A stretch of 64,000 nt of DNA from Streptomyces sp. NBC_00223 (GTDB lineage Bacteria > Actinomycetota > Actinomycetes > Streptomycetales > Streptomycetaceae). Positions 1 through 6,317 of the stretch are shown here, in pieces. The stretch is taken from assembly GCF_036199905.1 (NCBI RefSeq), contig NZ_CP108109.1, positions 5,207,501 to 5,271,500 on the forward strand, in the 5' to 3' direction. A program made the translations under genes and the position numbers. The first letter of the stretch is position 1; each line of letters opens with the position of its first letter. A model generated the notes under the pieces. It did not search any database and had not been told where the DNA came from. It worked only from the letters and a program-made list of their open reading frames with translations.

Positions 1-118
1 GGAGATGGCCGCCGCCGGCAATGTCAGCGAGCTGCCGATCTCGGTGTCGTACTCGTACTGGCCGTCGCTCTCGGTCCAGGGCGTGTCCCTGAACCCGAGC
101 CTGCCCTACGCCCAGTAG
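1..118 (+). CDS. RiPP precursor peptide 1, C-terminal part (cut by window edge)
   Basis: The open frame runs from the window edge to TAG at 116-118 and gives 38 residues ending SLNPSLPYAQ. The first residues, EMAAAG, align with the end of the conserved leader (LQEMATT) of the gene at 782-973, so this is the tail of a fourth family member whose start lies outside the window. Its core is Ser-rich, with Ser alternating with hydrophobic residues (PISVSYSYWPSLSV), and has no Cys. It lies 32 bases upstream of the next family member on the same strand. The family assignment rests on this paralogy; the mature product is unknown. Confidence 0.7.
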   Translation, partial: EMAAAGNVSELPISVSYSYWPSLSVQGVSLNPSLPYAQ

Positions 119-150
119 CGGGGGCCGCGAAGCGGCGGAGAGGAGAGGAC

Positions 151-318
151 GTGGACACCTCTGACCTGATGGGCGGTTACACGGCGTACGTCACGCCGAA
201 CGCCGTTCTCCAGGAACTGGCCACCACGGGGGCGACGCAGACGCCGCCCACAGCGTCGATCACGATCACGCTCAGCGTCACGGTGAGCCTGAGTTTCGTG
301 GCGCCGCAACCGCAGTAG
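151..318 (+). CDS. RiPP precursor peptide 2 (55 aa)
   Basis: A GTG start at 151 follows a strong purine-rich site (AGGAGAGG, about 139-148); the stop is TAG at 316-318. Residues 1-26 are the family leader (DLMGGY, AYVTPNAVLQE). Residues 36-49 alternate Ser/Thr at even positions (S36, T38, T40, S42, T44, S46, S48) with I, I, L, V, V, L, F at odd positions, followed by VAPQPQ. There is no Cys. It is too short for most gene finders, but paralogy with the genes at 782 and 986 and the good ribosome site support it. I infer a precursor matured by the kinase/lyase/reductase genes of the same locus; the leader cleavage site cannot be placed. Confidence 0.8.
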   Translation: MDTSDLMGGYTAYVTPNAVLQELATTGATQTPPTASITITLSVTVSLSFVAPQPQ

Positions 319-346
319 CGACAACCGCACAGCAGAAGTACGCCAT

Positions 347-377
347 GGCCCTGCCTCCCCAACGGGAGAGCAGGGCC
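347..377 (+). terminator. Hairpin terminator after precursor 2
   Basis: GGCCCTGC (347-354) pairs with GCAGGGCC (370-377), with an inner CTCCC/GGGAG pairing that leaves one bulged base. It lies 28 bases after the stop of precursor 2. The hairpin and about 14 bases beyond it recur after precursor 4 (1177-1223). Confidence 0.7.
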
Positions 378-781
378 GCGGCGCGTTCCGGCATTCCCCG
401 CACTGCTCCTCGGCGTCCGGCGCATTCGTCGGGCGCCGTTCCGGTCGGCGCCATCCGGCGGGCGGGGTCGCGCAGCGCGCGCGCTGTGCGCGGACCGCAC
501 GCCCGCCGGCGGGGGCGGTGAGAGGGCGACGCCGGTCCGGGCGTGACAGGGCCGTCCGCTTGTCTGGCAGAGGGTTCGGATCTGTCATCCCCATGGCAGA
601 ACGGCATGGCGGCGACCGCGTCCGGACAGGGAATCGCTGACAAGGGGCCGACAATTGCGGCCCGAATGCTGCTATTCCGTTGGCCCGGCCGCCTCTGGTC
701 TTATTGAGGCAGACGGAGAAGCCGCCCGGAAATCCCTCCGGGAAAGGAAAGAATCCGTCGGACGAGACCAAGGAGTTTCCC
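378..781 (+). promoter_or_regulatory. Upstream region of the precursor 3-4 transcript
   Basis: These 400 bases separate the terminator of precursor 2 from precursor 3 and contain no convincing gene. A possible promoter is TTGGCC (680-685), a 16-base spacer and TATTGA (702-707). A small hairpin CCCGGA/TCCGGG lies at 725-742, and AAGGAG (770-775) is six bases before the ATG. CTGTCA/TGACAG hexamers occur at 544-549 and 582-587 and resemble ones upstream of other cluster genes. The promoter is a by-eye guess; the ribosome site is clear. Confidence 0.4.
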
Positions 782-973
782 ATGAACACTGGCGACCTGA
801 TGGCCGGATACGCCGCCTACACCACCCCGAACGCGGTCCTCCAGGAGATGGCCACCACCTCCGCCACCGTGGCCCCCGACAGCTCGATCTCCATCTCCAT
901 CTCGATCTCCTACAGCCTGTCCCTGTCCTGGAGCGTCTCGGTCAGCTTCGTGAACCAGCCCGTCGAGGTGTGA
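782..973 (+). CDS. RiPP precursor peptide 3 (63 aa), alternating Ser/hydrophobic core
   Basis: ATG at 782 with AAGGAG six bases upstream; stop TGA at 971-973. The leader (residues 1-29) carries DLMAGYAAY and TPNAVLQE. The core is striking: every odd residue from S35 to S55 is Ser (11 of them), and every even residue from I36 to F56 is I, I, I, I, Y, L, L, W, V, V or F, followed by VNQPVEV. There is no Cys. Dehydrating the serines and reducing the dehydroalanines would give a 22-residue run of alternating L-hydrophobic and D-Ala residues, the stereochemistry of beta-helical channel peptides. That modification is inferred from the HopA1-like (10084-11088), kinase (11094-12239) and F420-type reductase (8266-9240) genes. 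The composition alone could also suit an unmodified amphipathic beta strand. Confidence 0.85.
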   Translation: MNTGDLMAGYAAYTTPNAVLQEMATTSATVAPDSSISISISISYSLSLSWSVSVSFVNQPVEV

Positions 974-985
974 GGTTCGCGGCCG

Positions 986-1156
986 ATGGACTCCGCTGAT
1001 CCGATGGCCGGCCACGCGGCGTACGTCACGCCGAACGCCGTCCTCCAGGAGACGGCCGCCCCGGGACTCGCCGCCGAGACGATCACCTGGCCGTTCTCGG
1101 TCTCCCTTCCCGGGCCGCCCGGCGTCTCGGTGATCAGCGTCAGCTTCGCCCGGTAA
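986..1156 (+). CDS. RiPP precursor peptide 4 (56 aa)
   Basis: ATG at 986, 12 bases after the stop of precursor 3; stop TAA at 1154-1156. Only a weak GAGG lies upstream, so translational coupling to precursor 3 is likely. The leader is conserved (PMAGHAAYVTPNAVLQE). The core keeps the alternation in two blocks, T32-I-T-W and F37-S-V-S-L, then a PGPPG turn, then V47-S-V-I-S-V-S-F54, ending AR. There is no Cys. The Pro/Gly insert would break a continuous alternating helix, so this product may fold differently from precursor 3. Confidence 0.78.
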   Translation: MDSADPMAGHAAYVTPNAVLQETAAPGLAAETITWPFSVSLPGPPGVSVISVSFAR

Positions 1157-1176
1157 CAACGGCACATGAACGCCTT

Positions 1177-1209
1177 GGCCCTGCCTCCCCGCGAGGGGAG
1201 AGCAGGGCC
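1177..1209. terminator. Bidirectional terminator after precursor 4
   Basis: GGCCCTGC (1177-1184) with GCAGGGCC (1202-1209), plus inner CTCCCC/GGGGAG around a GCGA loop. It sits between two converging genes (precursor 4 and the minus-strand regulator ending at 1237). The stem and the following GCGGCGCGTTCC copy the 347-391 element. Confidence 0.8.
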
Positions 1210-1236
1210 GCGGCGCGTTCCGGGCGGGGCCGTCGC

Positions 1237-3852
1237 TCACGCGGTCCGCGCCTCGGCCGCGCGGTGGGTGAGGACACGGCTGGCGACGCCCACCCGGGAG
1301 GTGCAGTCGAGCTTGCGCATGATCTCGCGCATGTGGTTGACCACGGTCCACTCGGAGATCTGCAGACGGCGGGCGATCTGCTTGTTGCTCATGCCCTCGG
1401 TGACGAGTTCGCAGACCTCCGACTGCCGGGCGGTCAGGACCCCGCCGAAGCCGGCCGAGAGGTTCCCGGTCGCGTACGTGGTGGGCGCGCGCGGCGGCGC
1501 GAGGGGCACGCCGGGGCTGCCGGTGAGGCCGGGCACCCCGCCGGCACCGGACCCGCCGGAGACGCCGACCGCTCCCGGAACGCCGGGAAAGCCCGCCGAC
1601 AGGGCCGACGGCACCGGCACCGTACCGCCGCCCAACTGCGCGATCTGGTCGACCAGCCGTAGCGCCGCCCCCTCCCGCAGGGCCCGCGTGAAGTCCTGGT
1701 CGCCGAGCAGCCGCCGCAAAGGCTGTTCGAGTCCGCTCACCGCGAAGTCCGGCACCGACGCCGCCCCGAGTATCGCCTCGCGGGACGCGTAGAAGCCGCC
1801 CAGCAGCCGTACGGTGCCGAACGCCCGGTCCGACATGCCGGGACGCATCGGGCCCGCGACCACGCGGACGAAGGAGCCCAGCACCGCGACCGCGCCGAGC
1901 CCGCGCAGGCTGGCCAGCGCCCGGTGGAAGTACTCCTCGGCGCGGGCCGCGGCGCCCGCCACCCGACCGTCCGGCCCGGGAGCGCCTGCCCCCGAACCGC
2001 CCGCCGCCGAACCGCCTGCCCCCGAACCGCCCGCAGCCCGGCCGCCCGCCGCCGCGTACGCGCTCAACTGGAGCAGCGCCGTACCGCTGTTGAGGAAGTC
2101 GGCGCGCGAGACCGCGTCCGCGACGACCTCCTGGGCCAGCAACGTCGCCGCTTCCGCGTCGCCGTCGAAGAAGTGCGCGGCCGCGAGGTCGAGCAGGACG
2201 TGGCAGGCCGCGTGCCGGTCGCCGACCTCGCGCCACCGTACGAGCGACTGCCGCAACAGGGCGACGGACGCGCCCGGGACGCCGTGGTGCTCGGTGAGGC
2301 CGCGTACGTGCAGCAGGCGGGCGGCGAGTGCGGGGTCGGCGGCCGCGGCGGGCTCGGCGAGGGCGATCTGTACGCGGGCGGCCTCGGGTTCGCCCGCCCT
2401 GGCCCGTGCCTCGGCCTGGATCAGCCCGGCCCGGGCGGCGGTGGCGGGCGTGGCGGCGGCGGCCCCCGCGCCCGCCCCGACAGCGTTCCTGGCTTCGAAC
2501 TCCCCTGCCCCCGAGAGCCCTTCGAGCAATGCGAGCCGCGTGGCCCAGGCGAACGGCCGTCCGGTGGCCCGCCAGTAGTGGCAGGCGCTGTCCACCAGGT
2601 CCACGGCCTCGTCGTACGCCCCGGCGGCCAGCAGCGTCTCCAGGGCGGCGCCGATGTTGCGCTCCTCGCCGTGGAAGGCGGCCACCCCGGTGTACTGGTC
2701 GCCCGCGCGAATCCGCCGGGCCGCCGCGCGGGCCAGGCCGGCGTAGTAACGGGCGTGCGCCCGGCGGGCGTCGGCGGGGTCCGGCAGCGCGGCGGCAGCG
2801 GCGGCGACCGAGGCCGCGGGCAGGTGCAGCCGTACCCGGGCGAGGCCGTCGAGCGTGCCGGACGGCAGCGCGGACACGGCGAGCAGATGGCGGGCCACCA
2901 GGGGTTCCAGCGCGTCGGAGCGGCCGACCCCGGCGACCGTGCGCAGGGCCTCCGCGCCGAAGCCGCCGGTGAAGACCCGGGCGTGGCCGAGCAGCCGCAG
3001 CGCGACCGGGTCGAGCCCTTCGGTGTCCGCGGTCCCCTCGGCGCCGGACGCGCGGGAGCCGTACGAGCCGCCGTACGAGTCGACCAGCGCGGCCAGGTCG
3101 GTGCGCGCGGGGGCCGACCGCTCGTCCACGGCGGCCGAGAACGCCTCAAGGCCCTCCGTCCCCGCGACCTGCGCGGCCCGGCACAGGGCGTCCGGCACCC
3201 CGCGCAGTTCGGCGCAGATCCGGGCCACGAGATGCTGGTTGGCGTGGTCGACCCGGAAGCCGGGGTGGAGATCGCGGACCCGGTCGGCGAAGAGCCGTAC
3301 GGACGCGACGCGGGCGAGTCCGGCCAGGTCCAGCGCACTGGAGTCCAGCGGTACGGGCAGCGCGCAGACCCGGTACGGGCGCAGCCCGGCGACATCGACC
3401 GGCTGCCGCAGCGCGACCAGGCAGCGGTCGGCGCGGGCGCGGGCGGTGTCGAGTACGTGCCGCAGGGCCGCGGGGGAGAGGCGGTCGAGTCCGTCGAGCA
3501 CGATCAGTTCCAACGGGTCCCGCTCGCCCAGGAGTTCGGCCACGGCCAGGACGGCGGGGTGGTACGGGCCGGCCTCGCCCTCCGCCTCGCTCTCCGCCTC
3601 GGCGTACGTCCGCAGGTCGACGGTCAGCACCTGGCCGGGCACGGCGGCGGCGACGGCCCGCGCCAGCCGGGACTTGCCGATGCCGGGGCCACCGTGCAAC
3701 TGCACTCCCCAGAACTCGGGTTCGGCGAGCAGGCCCAGGACTTCGCGCACGTCCTGGTCCCGGCCGACGAGCGCCGGGAGCGCCGGATACGCCGGGGGCG
3801 GCGGGTCCGCCGGAGCGGGATCGGCGAACCGGGACGCACGTCGCATGGGCAT
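1237..3852 (-). CDS. Large ATP-binding LuxR-family (LAL-like) transcriptional regulator
   Basis: The 871-aa protein has a Walker A motif GGPGIGKS (residues 54-61), a Walker B-like LIVLDGLD near 116, a long helical mid-section of TPR or AAA-regulator character, and a C-terminal LuxR helix-turn-helix (LTARQSEVCELVTEGMSNKQ, with DNA-reading helix near SEWTVVNHMREIM). It therefore looks like an NTP-switched activator of the LAL/STAND type. Two low-complexity linkers are odd: a Gly/Ala-rich one in mid-protein and a collagen-like one just before the HTH (GFPGVPGAVGVSGGSGAGG). ATG at 3852 is favoured by AGGAGG at 3857-3862; ATG at 3846 is possible. It converges on the precursor genes across a shared terminator and is the likely pathway regulator; its target is not shown. 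Confidence 0.88.
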   Translation of the reverse strand: MPMRRASRFADPAPADPPPPAYPALPALVGRDQDVREVLGLLAEPEFWGVQLHGGPGIGKSRLARAVAAAVPGQVLTVDLRTYAEAESEAEGEAGPYHPAVLAVAELLGERDPLELIVLDGLDRLSPAALRHVLDTARARADRCLVALRQPVDVAGLRPYRVCALPVPLDSSALDLAGLARVASVRLFADRVRDLHPGFRVDHANQHLVARICAELRGVPDALCRAAQVAGTEGLEAFSAAVDERSAPARTDLAALVDSYGGSYGSRASGAEGTADTEGLDPVALRLLGHARVFTGGFGAEALRTVAGVGRSDALEPLVARHLLAVSALPSGTLDGLARVRLHLPAASVAAAAAALPDPADARRAHARYYAGLARAAARRIRAGDQYTGVAAFHGEERNIGAALETLLAAGAYDEAVDLVDSACHYWRATGRPFAWATRLALLEGLSGAGEFEARNAVGAGAGAAAATPATAARAGLIQAEARARAGEPEAARVQIALAEPAAAADPALAARLLHVRGLTEHHGVPGASVALLRQSLVRWREVGDRHAACHVLLDLAAAHFFDGDAEAATLLAQEVVADAVSRADFLNSGTALLQLSAYAAAGGRAAGGSGAGGSAAGGSGAGAPGPDGRVAGAAARAEEYFHRALASLRGLGAVAVLGSFVRVVAGPMRPGMSDRAFGTVRLLGGFYASREAILGAASVPDFAVSGLEQPLRRLLGDQDFTRALREGAALRLVDQIAQLGGGTVPVPSALSAGFPGVPGAVGVSGGSGAGGVPGLTGSPGVPLAPPRAPTTYATGNLSAGFGGVLTARQSEVCELVTEGMSNKQIARRLQISEWTVVNHMREIMRKLDCTSRVGVASRVLTHRAAEARTA

Positions 3853-3903
3853 GAACTCCTCCTGGGTGAAAGGGCGTTCGTCGTCGGAAGTGGGGGTCGC
3901 GGA

Positions 3904-4455
3904 TCAGCGGCCGCCCGGGTCGCCGAGGTCGTGCAGCAGCACGGCGGCCGCGATCACGCGGTCGTCAGGGGCCGGGGGCCCGGGGGGCAGCCGTACGACG
4001 CTGACCCGTACCCGACCGGTGCTCACGGGTGGCGGGCCGGCGCCGGGGTCGGTGCCCGGGGCGGCCACCGCGATGACATGGGCGGCCCGGCCCGAGGCCG
4101 CCAGCGCGGCGATCACCTCGGGTCCCGGTAACGGAGACGTACAGCCGGGCGGCGGGAGGTAGACGAGGAGGTCGACCGGGCCGAGATCGGCCGCGATGTC
4201 CGCCAACAGCCCGGGCAGGCCCGCCGGATCGCCGGGGCCGACCCGGTACGGCAGGGCGGTCAGCCCCTGGTCCGTCAGCTCCTTGCTGAGGAAGGCGGCC
4301 CCGCCGCTGCTCCCCGTGGCGGCCACCGCGACGGCCGCGCCGCCCGTGGCGAGCCGGGTGCTGACGATACGGCCGGGCCCACGGGAGCCGTCGACGACGA
4401 GCGCGACCCGGGGGAGGGGAGAGACGGGCCGGCCGGGCGGGGTGGGTGCGGACAC
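3904..4455 (-). CDS. Degenerate short-chain dehydrogenase-like protein (183 aa)
   Basis: A GTG start at 4455 follows a GGGAG site; the stop lies 51 bases upstream of the regulator at 1237-3852, so the two are probably cotranscribed. The N-terminal half resembles an SDR Rossmann fold: RVALVVDGSRGPGRIVSTRL matches the usual VTGxxxGIG strand-loop-helix with altered glycines, then GAAVAVAATG, then GPVDLLVYLPPPG where active SDRs have NNAG. No catalytic Tyr-x-x-x-Lys is visible and the protein ends about 70 residues short of a normal SDR. I read it as a non-catalytic or rewired SDR relative; it may bind a nucleotide or simply be decaying. Confidence 0.6.
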   Translation of the reverse strand: MSAPTPPGRPVSPLPRVALVVDGSRGPGRIVSTRLATGGAAVAVAATGSSGGAAFLSKELTDQGLTALPYRVGPGDPAGLPGLLADIAADLGPVDLLVYLPPPGCTSPLPGPEVIAALAASGRAAHVIAVAAPGTDPGAGPPPVSTGRVRVSVVRLPPGPPAPDDRVIAAAVLLHDLGDPGGR

Positions 4456-4653
4456 GAGGGCTCCCTTTCCTGACAGTTCCGGGCAGTTCGAAAACGATTA
4501 CTGAGAAGGGGGTGATGTCGTGGGTTGGATGGGGCAGAAGAGATCGAATGCCCGGACGATTTACGTGCGCCCTACCGATAAACTTCTCTGCGTTTGCGCG
4601 CTGAGCCATGCCCTGTCCGGTGGTGCCCGTGAGGTCGAAGGGGTGACTGTTCC
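4456..4653. promoter_or_regulatory. Divergent promoter region of the two regulatory transcripts
   Basis: The region lies between the minus-strand GTG at 4455 and the plus-strand regulator at 4654. It holds TGACAGTTCC at 4471-4480; the same octamer TGACAGTT recurs at 12271-12278 upstream of the kinase operon. A shared regulator site is possible but judged only by eye. Confidence 0.4.
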
Positions 4654-5637
4654 TTGTCGGACGAGATGGATCTGGATCAGGAGACGCTCGCCGTCTACCG
4701 GGCCGTACTTCTGCACCACGAGACCGACCCCGAAGCTCTCGCCAAACTCATGGACTTATCGCAGGACCGGGTGACGGCGGCGGTCCGGCGATTGACCGAA
4801 CTGTCGCTGCTCGCGCCCTCCTGGGAGGAGCCCGGCCGGCTGCGGGCGGTCAGACCCGATGTCGGCCTCGGTGTCCTGCTCCAGCGTGAGCAGCGCGAAC
4901 TCGCCGAACGCCAGCGGCGGATCGAGCAGAGCAGGGCCGCACTCGCCTCGCTCGCCGCCGAGTACACCGCGCAGGGCCGGGCGGGTGCGCTGGAGGAGTC
5001 CGAGGAAGTCGTGGGAATCGACGAGATCCGGGCCCGGCTGGAATCGTTGGCCGCCGCATGCAGCCGCGAATCGGTCGCTTTTCATCCTGACACCGCTCTC
5101 ACGGAGGAATCGATAGAAGCCGGCCGCCCGCTCAATGAGCGGGCGCTGGAACGGGGAGTGCGCTTTCGTACCCTCTATCTCGACAGCATCGCCAAGGACC
5201 GCACGACGCGTGAGTACGCGACATGGATGGCCGATCGCGGCAGTGAAATCCGTACGTCGCCGACGCTGCCGATGCGGCTGCTGATCGTGGACGGCACCAC
5301 CGCGGTGGTGGCCGGTCTGCCGAGCCGGGACCAGCCGACCGCCCTGATCCTGCACAGCGCGCCCGTCGTACAGGCGATGCTCGCGCTGTTCGAGGCGTAC
5401 TGGGAGCGGGCCACCCCGCTGGGCCGGCCGGCCGCGCGGCTCGCCAGCGGACTCACCCCGCAGGAAAGACAGTTGCTGCAACTGCTGGCGGCGGGGGCGA
5501 CCGACGACGTGGTGTCGCGGGCGCTGGGCATCGGGGTGCGGACCGAGCGGCGGATCGTGGCCGAGCTGATGGACCGGCTCAAGGCGTCCAGCCGGTTCGA
5601 GGCCGGGGTGAAGGCCGCGCGGCTCGACTGGGTCTGA
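4654..5637 (+). CDS. TrmB/LuxR-type regulator with a TTA (bldA) codon
   Basis: The 327-aa protein starts with a winged-helix-like segment (residues 10-60, LAKLMDLSQDRVTAAVRRL), then a coiled coil (about 78-105), a central effector-like domain containing LPMRLLIVDGTTAVV, and a C-terminal LuxR-type HTH (LTPQERQLLQLLAAGATDDV to ERRIVAELMDRL). This layout is common in Streptomyces regulators next to peptide clusters. Codon 35 (4756-4758) is TTA, the rarest Streptomyces codon, read only by the bldA tRNA, so translation is probably limited to late growth. Start: TTG 4654 with AAGGGG 10 bases upstream; ATG 4666 is an alternative. It is divergent from the SDR-like gene. The effector is unknown. Confidence 0.85.
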   Translation: MSDEMDLDQETLAVYRAVLLHHETDPEALAKLMDLSQDRVTAAVRRLTELSLLAPSWEEPGRLRAVRPDVGLGVLLQREQRELAERQRRIEQSRAALASLAAEYTAQGRAGALEESEEVVGIDEIRARLESLAAACSRESVAFHPDTALTEESIEAGRPLNERALERGVRFRTLYLDSIAKDRTTREYATWMADRGSEIRTSPTLPMRLLIVDGTTAVVAGLPSRDQPTALILHSAPVVQAMLALFEAYWERATPLGRPAARLASGLTPQERQLLQLLAAGATDDVVSRALGIGVRTERRIVAELMDRLKASSRFEAGVKAARLDWV

Positions 5638-5638
5638 C

Positions 5639-5680
5639 GCCCACGGTCCCGACGCGGCCGGGGGCGGCGGGACCGTGGGC
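5639..5680. terminator. Bidirectional terminator
   Basis: GCCCACGGTCCCG (5639-5651) pairs perfectly over 13 bp with 5668-5680, with a 16-base loop. It follows the regulator stop directly and lies downstream of the convergent small gene at 5732-6010. Confidence 0.8.
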
Positions 5681-5731
5681 GACGGGACCGGGGCTCGCTC
5701 GGCCCCCGGCGGCCGGCCGGGTGCGCCGCGG

Positions 5732-6010
5732 TCACGGCCAGACGAAGTCGGCGGGCGTCACCCGCAGCGCGTGGGACGGCCGGACGAACTCCGCGTGCGC
5801 GGCGTGCGCGGCGCGCACCGGCCAGACGAAGTCGGCGGGGACGATCGGCGCCGACGCGCGCTCGAAGTCCACCGAGGAGACGGCGGCGGGCCGCGGTACG
5901 AGGTGCTGCCCGGTGATCGCGGCCACCGCGAGCGCTCCGCATGCGGCGGTCACCGCGACGGTCGCGGAGGTGCCGAGGGTCAGGGAGGCGATACGCAGCG
6001 TAGCGAGCAT
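5732..6010 (-). CDS. Small membrane or secreted protein with ADFVWP repeats (92 aa)
   Basis: ATG at 6010 with GGAG 10 bases upstream. The N-terminus has a basic start and a hydrophobic stretch (IASLTLGTSATVAVTAACG, continuing to AVAAI) that could be a signal peptide or single membrane anchor; a Cys sits near its end. The rest carries imperfect repeats: VDFERA, PADFVWPV, HAEFVRPS and PADFVWP as the very last residues. At the DNA level GGCCAGACGAAGTCGGCGG occurs twice (5736-5754 and 5820-5838). I do not recognise the family. Because it sits beside the exporter within the RiPP locus, it could be an accessory, immunity or multi-core substrate protein; none of these is shown. Confidence 0.65.
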   Translation of the reverse strand: MLATLRIASLTLGTSATVAVTAACGALAVAAITGQHLVPRPAAVSSVDFERASAPIVPADFVWPVRAAHAAHAEFVRPSHALRVTPADFVWP

Positions 6011-6170
6011 GGCGAAACTCCAAGTCCGTGGTGGTGGGCGGGGGTTCAGGGCTCCGGTCCGCCGGTTTCGCGGTGCGTTGCCCTCTGTGAAGAGGTAATC
6101 ACCTCGGAGCGACCCCTGTCCCCAATCGCGGAGGCCAGGATGCTGCCCCGCACATTCCTGCCAAACGGGA

Positions 6171-6205
6171 GGGGTCGCGCGGGCGTGGAGAGCCCGCGCG
6201 ACCCC
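6171..6205 (-). terminator. Strong hairpin terminator after the ABC exporter
   Basis: GGGGTCGCGCGGGC (6171-6184) and its exact complement (6192-6205) form a 14-bp stem with a 7-base loop. It lies downstream of the minus-strand exporter gene (stop at 6318). The rest of the 6011-6317 gap holds no gene; the promoter of the small gene starting at 6010 should lie in 6011-6170. Confidence 0.85.
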
Positions 6206-6317
6206 TGTGACGTGTGTGTTTGTCTGTGCCGTGGGTGGCGATTGAGTGGTGACGGTGTGAGTGTCGGGACGTGGGGGTGTGGGGTCGTGGTGGTGTGGGG
6301 CTGCGAGGGCGTACCCC

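Noticed and set aside
880-950. Alternating Ser codons in precursor 3 as a simple microsatellite artefact
   Set aside because: Codons for Ser and for the hydrophobic residues vary, aromatic residues interrupt the run, and the alternation recurs in the other precursors with different codons, so it looks selected.
1924-4131. A 735-codon open frame on the plus strand
   Set aside because: Antisense to the LuxR-family regulator, whose motifs are clear on the other strand; no ribosome site or family features.
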